NCBI GenBank assembly: GCA_000708835.1
Contig: DF236958.1
Location: 72,860 to 136,859 of the forward strand
Reading direction: 5' to 3'
DNA: 64,000 nt
Source: Klebsormidium nitens
Taxonomy: Eukaryota > Streptophyta > Klebsormidiophyceae > Klebsormidiales > Klebsormidiaceae
In this document: piece after piece, positions 11,899-23,203 of the stretch
Numbering within the stretch: position 1 is the stretch's first letter
How the letters are laid out: each line of letters starts with the position of its first letter
Translations under genes and position numbers: made by a program
The notes under the pieces: model-generated
What the model saw: only the letters and a program-made list of their open reading frames with translations
Told to the model about the DNA's origin: nothing
Database searches by the model: none

Positions 11899-14800
11899 TC
11901 AGAAGCTGAAGAACGACCGGGGCGGCTGGGACGACTCCGGCACCGCCCCGGCGGGGCTCCGCGAAAACGTATAGCGTATGAAGCTCTGGTACCCCACGTC
12001 CCAGCGCGCCCGGAACGCGTGCACCGAGTGCTTGGCTTCCCCCGGCCACCGGTAGTCCGTTGCGTTCGGCCCTTCCCCGCCCTCCTCATCTGACACGTCG
12101 ACATACCCGGGGCCGAACCCGTGCCCGGTGATGTGCATGCAATCGGTCACCGCGAGGAGCGACTGCGAAACTTCGTGCCAGTATAGCGCGGCGGGCTCGT
12201 TGTTGCCGGTGCTGAGCTCGTATAGGCCGCGCATCATGCGGAGGTCCCACGCCTGGACGCACTCGTTGTCCCCCCCCGTGAAGCAGAGCGGGTAGCTGCC
12301 CCCCGGCGCGCACAGGGCCACGGCCGCGAGGGAGTCGTACGTGCGGCTCTGCAGACGCGTATACGAGATGGTTAGCGACTGACTTAAGTGCGACGCGTAT
12401 CAGAAGTGGTCAGAGTTTGACTTGAGTGTGTCACGAGCTTTGTCACGAGTGACTTTTTTGACGGAGCAGACCAAGCAGGGAAAAACCGACATTTGTCGCC
12501 GACTGTAGTTCTCACGACGAATCTCAGAAGGCAGTTTTTAAGACCCGGGTCTTCCCAACTGCGATCTAGAAGGAATGTGCAGCTCTCGAGCCCGCAAAGT
12601 AGAAGGAAGTTGTCAACCTCAGACTTGAGAAAGGTCCGGGATTTGGGACATTCGAAGCGAGCTCCGCATCACCCGGCCATTAGATCCTTAAAACTTTCCT
12701 ACTCGGGTCCTCCTCAAACCTGTCAGAATTGAGAAATTCCAATCCTGACGAGTCACACGAAAATCGAAAAGATCTGGTTCACATACCCATCTGGTCGGGC
12801 ACTTCTTGTGGCTCTTTGATTGCAGAGAAACTGCTCAGAGATTCTATCAGGTCCAGATCCCTGTAACAGTCTAACCCAGGTTACTTCTACGTTGTCACGT
12901 CCAGATCTCTCTGAAGTCTACATCTCTTTCAGTCGACTGGGGACACCTTATAAAGAAACCCAGGTAGTCCTTTAAAGACTTACATGTGCAAACCGCGCTC
13001 TCCGTACGCACAAAGTCAAGTGACACGTGTTCTGGTCGGCACCCTCACAAGAATAAATTAGGATCGCATCAAGAAGCCTTTCCTTGTCTCCATTTGCATT
13101 GGGTTAGTTCAAAAGCTTCGGAAACCCCTCCAACTCACCTCAAGCGTGCAGACCGCGCTCTCCGTTCGCAGGTCCCAGATCTTCGCGGACGAGTCGTGGC
13201 TCGCGGACGCCAGCAGGTGCGGCAGCGCTTCGGACGCGTTCAGCTGCGCGACGATACCCGTGTGGCCGAAGAGGCGCGTACGAATCCTTGGCTGCGCAAA
13301 AGAGTGCACGATGGTGAGGGCTTCACTGATTGGCTTGAAGAAAAGAAAGGAGTGGAAAGGAGGGAGCTTAAAGCCGAGAAGGCGAGGTTGTATCTTGGCA
13401 AATGAGAACTGTATGGAAGAAGGGGAAGAAAGTAAGTATCCAGAAAGCAAGACTCAACCGGATCCTTTTGTTTCCTTGTCTGCCACATCCGAGGCCAAAG
13501 TCCTGCGAGGAACAAGGATACTTTGCTGGTTTGCACCAACACAGTCTCTCGACCTTTCTTCAAAGACGTCCTTTCAGGTAGTTTGGAATTATTTAAAAAG
13601 GAGGAGAGAGCGTCATCCCGGTAAGATCCAAAAGAAGATGAACTAGCTCGTTTAAGAAAGAAGACGAGAAACCGGCGACGCTTTTACTTTTTGCAAAGGT
13701 GTCTCAGAGGACCTCCCATCAGAAACACTCTCCTATTCATAAGACTGTTGAAGAAAAACGGGACTGTGTGTAGCTGAAGTTGAGCTTTGCTTCACTTCGT
13801 TCAGATGAAAGCGCACTGTACTCTCTCACCAGAAACTGCTGCTCGTAAGGTCGCCCGGGAACACGAAAGTACCGTTGCCGTAGTGAGCAGAAGTCCGCGT
13901 CATAAACCGGAACGGCAGCGGAACGCAAAATCCTAAAGAACATTGCCACCATGAAACACTTCCGGAAGCCATCCATCTTGCTGCAGAGAGCTTCAAAAGT
14001 AGACAGTATCCTTCAGGCTGGTGGGCGGGTAAATCACGGCTCCCTTAATTCGGAACGAAAAGGGAACAGGACTCGAACGGAAATGCATAAAAGGGAACGG
14101 AATAGAGCCTGAAGAGAAACCAGCGCACAGAATTGATAGACTGTGTACCCTTGGTGGGCGTTGAAGCCCCCGCCCCTTCGACGCGGAAGAACGGAATTGC
14201 TTCTCAACAAAACGGAACAAAGCGAAACCGGAGTAAAGGCCGGCGCATCCGCAATGGGCAACTTCGCAGTGATAGGTGGTGTATCCTAGGTGGGCAGGGG
14301 AAGCCACCGCCCCCTCGACGCAAAACAAAAACGGAACAGCTCCTGAAGGGAAACGAAATAAAGGCCGGCGCACCTGCTGGGCACAGTCGCAGAGATTCTG
14401 TTGAATCTATGGTGCGCCGGTGAAGCCATCAAACCCTCAGAGCGGAACAAGAACGGAACAGCAGCCGAACGGAAACGGGACGGATTGGGACCGGAACAAA
14501 CGCCGGCGCCCCTGCTGGGCAAAGTCGGAGAGGTAGACGGAGTATCCTAGGTGGGCAGGAGAAGCCACCGCCCCATCTGAGCGTAACAAGAACGGAACAG
14601 CACCCGAACTAAAACGGAACAATGCGGAACCGGGAGAAAAACCTTTGCAAAACCATTCGGACAGGTATATGGTGAAGCCACCGCCCCCTCGAACATGAAG
14701 AGAAGCGGAACAGGACCAGAACGGAAATGGAATGGAGCGGAACCGGAACACAAAGGCCGACGCACCTGCTGGGCAAAGTCGCAGAGGTAGACGGTGTATC

Positions 14801-17551
14801 CTTGGTTGGCGGGTGAAGCCACCGCCCCCTCGAAGCCGGCCACGGAGGCGGGAAGCGCGAGGAGGGAGCCAAGTTTGGGGCCCAGGGAGAAGGACCCGTG
14901 GGCCGGCTGCCCCCGGGTGATGTCCACCGAGCACTCCTGGCCTTCCTCCTGAAGAGGGGAAAGCAGTCGGTGTCTCAGTCTTAGAATCAAGTGGAGTTTT
15001 TCCCAGTTAACCGGCTTCTGCACGTGTGAGAAATTCATCGAGCACTCCTGGCCCTTCTTCCTGAAAAGAGAAAAGCGGTCGGGGTCTCGACCTCAGAGTC
15101 CGTTCGAGTCATCCGGATTAACAGGCTTATGGACGTTTGAGGAATCCAACGAGCACTCATGGCCTTCTTCCTGAAGAGAGAAAAGGGGCGGGGTCTCCAC
15201 CCCAGAACCGGCTGGAGGACTTTTGTATGAACCGGCTTCTGGACGAGTGAGACATCCACCGAGAGGGGAAAGCCGTCGGGGTCACAACCTTGATTCAATT
15301 GGAGTGCTTTTGGGTTAACCTGCTTCTGGACGCGCGAGAGGTTCACCCAGCACCTTTGCCTTCTTCCTGCAAAGGGGAAAGCCGTCGGGGTCTTGACCTC
15401 GGAACCGGTTGGATTTTTCTCAATTCTGGTTATTCTCGACTCAATGAATAGTAAGCCCAGTCAACACTAAGTGTTTCGGGGTTCACTAAACCCGCGATCC
15501 AAAAGATCACCCGCTCCGTTCCCATACCCAAGCGAAACCCCTGACTCACCCCACCCGTATCAGTCACCTTCACTGGGCTTACGTTTCACTGAATTGAACA
15601 AGATTTTATTCTGATTTGACCCGCTTCTGGACGAGTGAGAAAAGGCTTTCCAAGTCCATCCGGGATTGTTTGTTGAACCCAGCTTTGAACGGAGTAATTG
15701 TCTCAGAGCAAGCCCGCTCAGATTGTCCTGTTTCATGTTCTTGCTTCCGATGTTCCAAACTCACATGGCGAATTCAAAAACCACTAGAAAGACATCGGAA
15801 CGAGGAAGGGTACCGTGATCATACAAGAGCGTAAACGGCAAGACGAGAAGCCAAACGTGGAACACGCAAGTGAGACGAAGCAGGTGCGGAAGCCGCCTGA
15901 AAGTAATCGGACTCTTTTCGTTAGCTTTTTACGAACCCTTGAGCAAATTATCACGAGATTCTGGTAGCTAAAACAGACCTGCTAGCTTGCCTCGGTCGAT
16001 GGGGCCAGAACTAAGCCGGGGCAATCGCTTCGCCGTTTTATCTGGTGGTGGAAGCCTGCGCCAAGCGTGAGTGTGCGCTGTGAGTGCCGAAGCGACCCGA
16101 AAATCGTGGTGCGAAAGAAGAGGGGCGAAAGTAACCGGGGGGTTCGAATGGGTGTTTCCACATGCATATGTGACCGAAAATTCCAAGAGAAGAAACTAAG
16201 CCAAAGCAAATGCACCCGTCACACGCCCAGGATCGGGCGAGTGAGAACACTGCCGTTGTTGTTGGCAATAGTCGAAAGGAAGGAAAACTTAAAGGCTCTG
16301 AGTATGTTTCGGAAGTCAAAGACTTCAGGATCGAGTAGGTATCGACCCCCTTGAAATTTCAACTCTCGAGCTCAATCAACGCTTTTATACTGACCCAGAT
16401 TGGCCAAACAGCTTCCTTCCCGCGCTGAACGCACGCCCCAACAGGTGGCACCGTGCAATATAGTAGTCGCGCATTTTTGGCTAAAAAGCGGAGGGAGTAA
16501 CATGCCAATCTTATCGTTGAAATTGTCAGAAAAGAGCAGGATCCTTCAAACTGGCGTTTCTTGCCGTCTCCTGGCCTGCTCTTTTCCTGAACGATACTTT
16601 CACCAGGAGAGCGCTTACGAGGCACTTGTTGGAGGACCAATCGACGTACTTTCGCTCGTTCGTTACAATCGTAAAACGACGCCTCAGAAATGTGAGCGCT
16701 TACGAGGCAATTGTTGTCGGACCAATCGACGTGCTTTCCCGAGTCCTTCACAATAGTCCTCTGTTCCGGGGTCAGCTCCGCCTCGTCCTCATCATCCATG
16801 TCCTGCAGACGTCACTACACACTGTTCTCCGGGCTTTGAGATTCGTTGCTGAGGCCGGTTCAAAACTTGATCATTCAGCAGTTTAGAGTCTCTCGGTCCC
16901 ACACTGACTGTGTGACCACTCTGGTTTAGAAGACGAGCTTTTTGAACTCAAAGTCGACCTATGAGGAGATCCGGAAGATGAGCTACAGTGGACGCGTCAG
17001 CACTTTTGGGATGTCTTTCAATTCGCTCTAGTTTCCGGTATTCCTCAATCCTCCTTTCGGCAATTTCTTCCTTCTCCGGCTTGTTGAGAAGTTTCTAGCA
17101 GATTCAAGTACTGGCCAATGCTATGCGTTGAATGACCTTTACACGACCCAACACTTGAGAAAAGCGTGCTCCACACCCGCACACACCCTAACCCCCCAAC
17201 TAACCCGACCCGTCCCCCCGCTTGCTTCTTAACCCATGGCCGTTGAAACACTTAAAAATACCGAGTACGAGAACTCACGTCAAGCAGCCTGCCGCTGACG
17301 TCGCTCCCGTGCTCTTCCAGCCGATCGATCTCTTAGTACTTGATTGTCGCATCCTTGGACGCAAACACGCGGTCTCCCACCGCCGCGACGCCATTGGCTG
17401 TGCTCCCCATGTGCAGAGTGTATTTACACGGGAGGTCGTCGTGGTCGATCTTTGCCACGTGGAAGGCCTTGATTCGCTCGTCCCCGGCGCACCACAGGAG
17501 GTTGCGTGTCGAGTCAATGCTCGTGGCAAGGCCTGCAAGCCAAGAAAACAT
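11899..17551 (-). CDS. WD40-repeat protein with an in-frame stop (possible pseudogene or sequence error)
   Basis: Minus-strand exons, 5' to 3': 17279-17532 (or an ATG at 17551), 16704-16802, 14766-14948, 13139-13291 and 11899-12348 (stop at 11899-11901). All joins are phase 0. WD40 signatures include LFGH with SAKIWDLR in the 13139-13291 exon and NECVQAWDLR with YELSTGNN in the last exon. The order (GDERIKAF, DRVFASKDATIKY, EIDRLEEHG, YELSTGNN, and a tail with PGEAKHSVHAF) resembles a WD40 family I recall mainly from fungi. A TAA codon at 17333-17335 interrupts the first exon between IKY and EIDRLEEHG, exactly where a tryptophan is expected. The frame resumes after it and splices in phase. 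The 5' end is unresolved: the 17532 acceptor needs one base from an upstream exon I could not identify, so the ATG at 17551 is only a fallback. Confidence 0.7.
12981..13170. repeat. Decayed copy of a WD40-exon donor edge
   Basis: The genuine exon edge at 13141-13170 contains gaccgcgctctccgttcgca. A copy at about 12990 reads aaccgcgctctccgtacgca, about 160 bp away within the adjacent intron. On the minus strand the copy is followed by a GTAAGT-like donor. Only about 30 bp can be aligned by eye. Confidence 0.6.
13990..14830. repeat. Tandem array of a WD40-exon 3' edge plus donor, about 7 units of ~128 bp
   Basis: Units start near 13990, 14112, 14245, 14369, 14503, 14640 and 14761. The last is the real 3' end of the exon 14766-14948. 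On the minus strand each unit reads as a decayed version of GAVASPANQGYTVYLCDFAQ, then a GTGCGCCGGC-type donor, then intron sequence rich in ggaacgg/ccgttcc words. Spacings are 121-137 bp. Divergence varies, and the unit near 14640 is shortened. Some copies keep plausible donor sites. Confidence 0.85.
14929..15430. repeat. Tandem array of the same exon's acceptor edge, about 5 units of ~110 bp
   Basis: Units start near 14929, 15040, 15151, 15261 and 15349. On the minus strand each contains a pyrimidine-rich tract, an AG acceptor and the first bases of the exon 14766-14948 (coding EEGQECS-like sequence), followed by a segment coding approximately VQKPVN. The 15261 unit lacks part of the start. 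A further fragment (cgcttctggacgagtgag) lies near 15620. The array abuts the genuine acceptor at 14949-14951. Confidence 0.85.
16611..16760. repeat. Duplicated exon donor edge, 85-bp period
   Basis: The genuine 3' end of the WD40 exon 16704-16802 and its donor (gcgcttacgaggcaattgtt, 16696) is repeated at 16611 as gcgcttacgaggcacttgtt. It continues through ggaccaatcgacgt and ttcgtta/ttcacaa segments. The copy lies in the downstream intron (minus strand) and retains a usable GTAAGC donor. Confidence 0.85.
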
Positions 17552-18325
17552 CGAAGTTAAACCGGATAAATAAGCAAAGGTAAAATGGAGGTAACCGGAA
17601 TGAGACCGGTAGCATTAGTTGTGAGGTTAGGGTGGGTGGGGGCGCGGAGCAGGGACATTCTTGGTTTAGAGTATTTTGTGTCAGTCGGAGCTTCTTTCAT
17701 CTGGCTCAATCTTGCCTTTCTTAAGTCCCATCAAGAAATGGCTTCAGTATGTTGACCCAAGTTGTATAAAGCCAGATTGGTGTTTTTGCCGTGTGATTGA
17801 AAATGAGAGAAAAGGGAGCCGCATTGTTTCTCTGGCTGAGGGGAAGCTTTGAGGTCAGAAATTCGGCAACTTGGACAGAAGAAAACGGGGTAAGAAGGAG
17901 ATTGGACGAAACGAGCAATCTGATCCGATCGTGTGAACAAGTTATGGCTCATTTTGACATCAGACTCTGTCCGTAGCCTTTGCTTTGCTCGTCTCTGAGA
18001 GAGTTGGATTGACCCATCTCGCTTTTGACAATGAAATGCAGGTGTCTGACGGCAAATCCCTTTTAAATCAGAGTGGGTTTGCTTATGGGGAATATCGTCT
18101 GGCAGGGACCATATGCCCCAAGGTGACTGACTTGAAGCAATATATCAGTGCGGTACATCGGATTTGTTTTTAAAGGGAGTCGACCCTCTGGAAAGCGCAG
18201 GAAACATGTGGATCAAGTCAACGCAGCAACGCAAAGACTATAGAATCATTGAGCACTATGACTGTGCACGGGCGGAAGCAATCCGGCTTGATTCTCGCAA
18301 ATGACTGTCAGAAATTCCACACGAA
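17552..18325. other. Interval between the WD40 gene and the upstream two-exon gene
   Basis: No exon was recognised on either strand. If the WD40 gene and the MAPKKK-starting gene are one transcription unit, this is an intron. If not, it should hold the missing 5' exon or the promoter of the WD40 gene. Confidence 0.4.
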
Positions 18326-19574
18326 CTACCCCCCAAAAGCATATGTTCTCCATCCCAGGATGAGACCCATAATTGACTCCCAAACAGCACGGTCAGCATT
18401 TACCACAATACTCGGTTCATCATCAGACAGAACCCAACCTGGTTGCCAGAACCCATTGTCTGCCCGGTAGACTTTTGGAAAGATGCCCTTCTCCCATGAG
18501 GGAATCTCCGGCGCGTCTTCTGCATAGTTATAGACCTCCATGTAGGGGGAGCCATGCCGATGTCCCATACCCCCCTGCCAGACAAGGAATCGTGAAGTTT
18601 ACATTTTTCTGGAGATTCTGCTCAAAGAAAGAAACTCACAATGAGCTTATCCTGACTCATTTACAAGCAATCTATTCTGTCTGCCAAAAGTGAACTTCAG
18701 CAGAAATGTGATGTCATACGAAAGTATGCTCTGTTAATTCGGTGGGCCTCTTACCACAAAGCTTCTTTCATTACGAGATTACTATTGAGGGGAAGCAGAT
18801 TGTGGATTCTTACCGGGCATCTAGATCCAACGAATAACAAAATTTCAGGACTATTTTTCTCCGCAAAACGCCAGAATTCTGCTGCTTCAGCGTGCGCTCA
18901 AGATGAACATCCTTTCCAGGATGAGATCTGGAAAGGATCAAGAAACCTACATTAATAGCAATGATACCCCCGTCAAAGCTCGCCCCCGTCGAACACTGCG
19001 GGACACACCGATCCCAGTACACGTCACACCGGCCCTGGTAAACATTCTCCGCTGCCTCACTCCCCACTGCCGCCCCCGCTGCATAATGTGGGTCAAACCG
19101 CGCCAGGGGGCTGCTTTCCTTGACTGGCGCAGGCTGCGGCTTGTCTTTTGGGAGATAGTAAGGAGCCCGGGGAACGCCCAACCCGCTGCGAATTGCAAAC
19201 ACGCAGTCCTCCTGGTCAACCATGAATTGTTTCACAGGATCCAAAAGACTTGCCACCCGCACGTCGAGCTCAGCAATGACGTCCTCCTTTGAGAGCCCCA
19301 GGGGGATCCCCGGGCCGATCGAGCTATCGAGGCGGAGCGTCCTGGCAAAGGCGAAGAGCCGCCCAAGGTGCTCATTGACGCCATCCTTCTTGGTTTCCTC
19401 TTCTGGTGAGTCGTCATTGGAGAATGGTGTTAGACTTGGGTGCTCCCTGTCTGACAAAATTACCTCAAAGAGCTGATCCAAAAGTGCTTTCGGGGAAGGG
19501 GCGGTGGGAAGAGGATTTGGAGCCGACTTCTTTCTTTTGGGCAGCCTTATGCTTACTTTCTTCTTGGGTGCCAT
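18326..19574 (-). CDS. Protein of unknown function with basic N-terminus, two exons
   Basis: Exon 1 is 18951-19574 (ATG at 19572-19574, 208 codons, donor GTAGGT). Exon 2 is 18326-18574 (phase 0, acceptor cag, TAG stop), giving 290 residues. The N-terminus MAPKKKVSIRLPKRKK is a plausible nuclear localisation signal. Then come a helical acidic region with LFAFARTLRLD and KEDVIAELDVRVASLLD, a linker rich in proline and lysine, and a more conserved-looking C-terminal half with GRCDVYWDRC, GMGHRHGSPYMEVYNY and FWQPGWVLSDDEPS. I recognise no family. A good donor (GTAAAT) inside exon 2 at 18402-18403 would truncate this exon and could join it to sequence further downstream, so a link to the WD40 gene is not excluded. 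No splice with matching phase to the 17532 acceptor was found. Confidence 0.55.
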
Positions 19575-19783
19575 AGCTCCTAAACACTTGGTTCCGTGTT
19601 GGCATTGGGGAGGGGATCAGAATGCGCTATAAGACCGAAAGGTCCATTTTGTTTGATGGATACGAGGCAGCGACGAATGGTCTGGAGCAGTGAATGATCT
19701 TTCGAAAAGTTTGAAAGTTTGATTTAATAGCCCTCACTTCAAGAACTTTGAAGAAGCAGCTTGAAGTTGATCTGCAGACCTTG

Positions 19784-19830
19784 GCCCTGGCCCAAGGTCT
19801 GGGCCTGGGCCTGGGCCTGGGCCTGCAGTC
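19784..19830. repeat. (GGGCCT)n hexamer tract
   Basis: After two imperfect units, ctgggcctgggcctgggcct is repeated about four times and ends at a ctgcag. On the minus strand it reads as a Gly-Pro run. It is a simple-sequence tract with no assigned role. Confidence 0.85.
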
Positions 19831-21651
19831 GAGTCTGCGGATTGTGGGATACAGGGTGATCCCCCATGTGATCTGAGCTCGTTGGATTTCCAGGCAGAAT
19901 TTCCGTGAAATCCAAGAGCCCGGTCGATCATCCCGTGCACCCTCGTGTTCCCATTCTCATCCTGAAGGGGCACTCGGGCCGCGTATACCGGTTACTAATA
20001 CCCTTAAATTTGGTAAATGTGTCAAGCCCAATGACATGATTCTTCATGAACGTCCTATCCTTTCCGGTGTGCTAGAAGCCTGCTAGAAGCTGGTGAAGCT
20101 GAGAAGAGGATCCAAACGCGTCTCATGCAAGAGGATCACCATGCCAGACAGCATTCCGTTGGCCTACCTGGCAGCCGCTACCATGCATGGCTTTCCGTTA
20201 TTTTAACGGCTAGTTGTCGCTTCCATCTCAGTTGGCAGGAGTTCTAGATCTTGCCGCATTGCACCTGCTTGTAACAAGTTGAGACAGCTGTAAGATCTCA
20301 AAGCCCCTTGAAAGGAACGAACAAGGTCTCAGATTACACAGCATTGCACATTCAAGTTCACAAGTCGGTGCTCTGGAGCTACCTACTTTCTCACCCCAGC
20401 GTTGCAGCAGGCCCTCAGCGGGCCCATCCAGTATACAGGATTGCTCCACCGTTCTAAGCAACCAGCAAAGATGCAAGTGGTGAAACGCCTCGCTGCAGAA
20501 GGCCCTCCATAGAAGCATGTTCTTCGTTTGGCGCGCATTGGGAGGCCGCTCTTTCTGGGAAGCATTCCGCTCTCTCCTCAAAGCATTTCGTTGATGTGTT
20601 GAGCCAGCCGGCAAGCGGAGAAGGAAACTTTCTGGGCTGCTTGCCACGCCTCAAGGAGTCCTGGGCGCAAAGAGTCTTGATCATTGGAAGCCTCAGCGGA
20701 AAGCGGCAGCCCGAGAGACGCGGGTTGGCAGGTGGGTGATCGGAGCTTTCCTCTGAATAATGAACTTCCTTCTATTCCTTTTCTATTTCCTCCAAGAGTT
20801 TCCCCGGTTTGTAGCCAGGGTGCAAGGACACTTCTTCGAAAGGAGTTCAGGTTGCATAGAGGGTGGTACGCTTCTGTCATTGCCAAGGCTTTATCAAGGT
20901 TGTTGGCTCTCATGCCAACATTGCAGAGAGGATACAAACCCGTCAAGATTGGAGATCTTGAAGGCAGAAATGAGTCAGTAAGATGAGACTTGTGTTGGCT
21001 TCTGAGGGGTTTTCATTGTGGACAGTCTTCATCATACAAGCATTCGTTCAGTATCAATAGAGCTGTCCATGTAAAAGGTTCTGTCCCAGAGCTTATCAGT
21101 TCTTGAAATAAAACCTGATCATCGAGAGAGGGGGTTCATGGTTGTCAAATCAACAATCTATCTAGAATTGAGCGGTGGAGAAAAAGGTCATTCTGTTGTT
21201 GAAAGTTTTGGCAGGTTTGTTGGGGTCTCGAAAGGTCCCGTGCAATTAATTTGCCGGAGTGTTCAAAGCCAGGCGGATGCGCATGAAGATAGTGTCAGAT
21301 TGCATTCCAACTATCAAGGACAGGTGTCGTCGGCTTTGTGTAATCGTGCTTGACAGAATCTTTCGATTGACACCTGTCGATCTCTGGGGCTGGTGTAACC
21401 AATTCCCAGATGCAGGCATCTGAGTCCATTGATGAAAATGGACACACAGCCACATACTGAGACGGTCGAGACATCATTTGTATGGAGAGAAGAAATAGCA
21501 CTTTGAAAGCATAGTGTAGTGAGGAGAGACGTCGACTTCACCATTATGGCTCCAAATTGATGTTGAACAACAAATCAAATAAATTCAATACATACAAAGA
21601 ACTCGGAGAGAAACAATGATACAGACCTGGTTTTGATGCTTCGTTGCCATT

Positions 21652-21897
21652 ATGCACTTGCCTGTGCCCGAGATCGAAATGGAACCTCTATTGCCAGAGG
21701 CGCTTCCCGATGATGCATATGACAGAGAACCTGAGTTGGAGACCGCTTGCGATGTGTTCAATGTACTAATCAGACGGCACTATGAGCGGTATGGTCGATC
21801 TGTTGCATCAACCGAAACTAAGTTCCGGTGTATGTTCAAAGAATGTACGGGAGTGCCTCGTCAACGACATGCACAGCAAGGGAGCATATTAATATAA
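21652..21897 (+). CDS. Possible small ORF, 81 residues
   Basis: An ATG-initiated frame begins MHLPVPEIEMEPLLPEALPD, continues with an acidic stretch and then VFNVLIRRHYERYGRSVAST, and ends at a TAA. The composition is protein-like, but the frame is short. I recognise no family and see no splice partners. It could be a degenerate fragment, a small gene or chance. Confidence 0.25.
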   Translation: MHLPVPEIEMEPLLPEALPDDAYDREPELETACDVFNVLIRRHYERYGRSVASTETKFRCMFKECTGVPRQRHAQQGSILI

Positions 21898-22465
21898 TGC
21901 CTACAAAGACAATCGGGCTTCCAAAATCGAGAGGGCCTTCAGGGAATTACCCCCTCCCCTCTTTGTTTGTTATTCATCTATTTGTTTGTATAAGGAACTA
22001 CCGTGCCCCTTTTGCAGAGCACATCATGTGATGACATACCAAGACCCTATGTGCACAGGAAGTCATCGTAGAGGGCTCAATGACGGCAGCTAATTCCTAT
22101 TTGTATGGGTTGTTACCATGAGAAAGTTTTCAACTTAAGAGACTGGATAACGATGAAATATGCTCAGTGCTTTGTATTTTCCTGAGAGGGACATACCAGA
22201 TATACATATGAAATGCGTCTTCCCGTGTTACGTTGCTATAACATACGTGCAATAGTCAAACGCAGCACATGCACAATCACAAAGCGTAGCTTTCAATTCT
22301 AGGGCTCAAGCTGACCACAAACACTAGCCGGCCAGGTTAAACATAAACACTCCCTCTATTTAAATTTTATTTTCAAATCATCATCTTATTGTATCCCTTG
22401 GTCACTTGTACTACAATTCTTCAATGTTTTAGTACCACAATATTCTCGCTGAAAGCGAGCGCAGC

Positions 22466-23203
22466 TTAGACTACATAAAATGCTATTATTAGTGTCATCA
22501 GACCGGTGCTAAGCCTTTTCAAGTTATGCATCCCTTCCTCCAATTGTGCACCGGATGTCTTGACACCAAAATTGACTGTGCGAATGGCAGTGTCGTTCAC
22601 CAATTTCCTACAGAAATCTATGATGCAATCTGGCTCCTTGATGAACTTGATCCGTGTGTCAATGTCTACACAGGGTTGCTGTAATGTACCCAAGGCTGGT
22701 GTTGGCGTGCCATCTGCATTCAAGCACCTGTAGTTGTAGCATTGGCACTCTGGTGCCGTGGACCTGGTGGTTCCGTTCTGAAATGGCTCTGGACATGTGC
22801 TGTAAAACCTATTGTACTCTGGGTTAACTTCTTTACCATATAACCAAAGCACGTTACAGCAATCGAGCGCCCCCTTCCGAATACTACCTGCCTGCCACAG
22901 GTTGCTATCGTCATCTAGTAGATAATCAGTGGCATCGCTCCTCTTTCTTACATCCAATTTTTGAGTACGATCAGTGGTACAATACCCAAAAAGACTAGCT
23001 GTTGACCCACAGTTATGAAAGAACGTTTGCGTCTGCTCGTACAACACTATGTTGGTGCAATATCCCAACTCTCTCGACTCTGGGAGCAGCGGATAATAAC
23101 GACTGTGGCCCCCATGGACCCCCTTGCACGCCGACAAACCGTATGACGCCAGGAAGAGCACGGCAACAACGGATACCCGCCACTGCAGACTATGTCTCCC
23201 CAT
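22466..23203 (-). CDS. Secreted cysteine-rich protein, intronless, 245 residues
   Basis: An uninterrupted minus-strand ORF runs from the ATG at 23201-23203 to 22466. Residues 1-25 form a signal peptide (WRVSVVAVLFLASYGLSAC). The mature part has many cysteines, including GYCTNIV, NCGSTASLFGYC, DCCNVLW, CQCYNYRC and DCIIDFC, consistent with disulfide bonding outside the cell. Two N-glycosylation sequons are visible (NGT near 143 and NDT near 203). The last residues (TGLMTLIIAFYVV) are hydrophobic with no charged tail, as in a GPI-anchor signal or a C-terminal membrane segment. I recognise no named family. The lack of introns contrasts with most neighbours. The start is set by the signal peptide. 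Confidence 0.75.
   Translation of the reverse strand: MGRHSLQWRVSVVAVLFLASYGLSACKGVHGGHSRYYPLLPESRELGYCTNIVLYEQTQTFFHNCGSTASLFGYCTTDRTQKLDVRKRSDATDYLLDDDSNLWQAGSIRKGALDCCNVLWLYGKEVNPEYNRFYSTCPEPFQNGTTRSTAPECQCYNYRCLNADGTPTPALGTLQQPCVDIDTRIKFIKEPDCIIDFCRKLVNDTAIRTVNFGVKTSGAQLEEGMHNLKRLSTGLMTLIIAFYVV

Larger units (their letters stand above)
19575..22465. other. Intergenic region with marginal ORFs
   Basis: No convincing gene was found. A minus-strand frame ending at 20578, with an internal methionine start (MRANNLDKAL), could encode about 110 residues, but composition alone does not support it. A hexamer tract lies at 19784-19830 and a small plus-strand ORF at 21652-21897. The right part (22100-22460) becomes AT-rich and should include the 3' flank of the secreted-protein gene. 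Confidence 0.4.
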
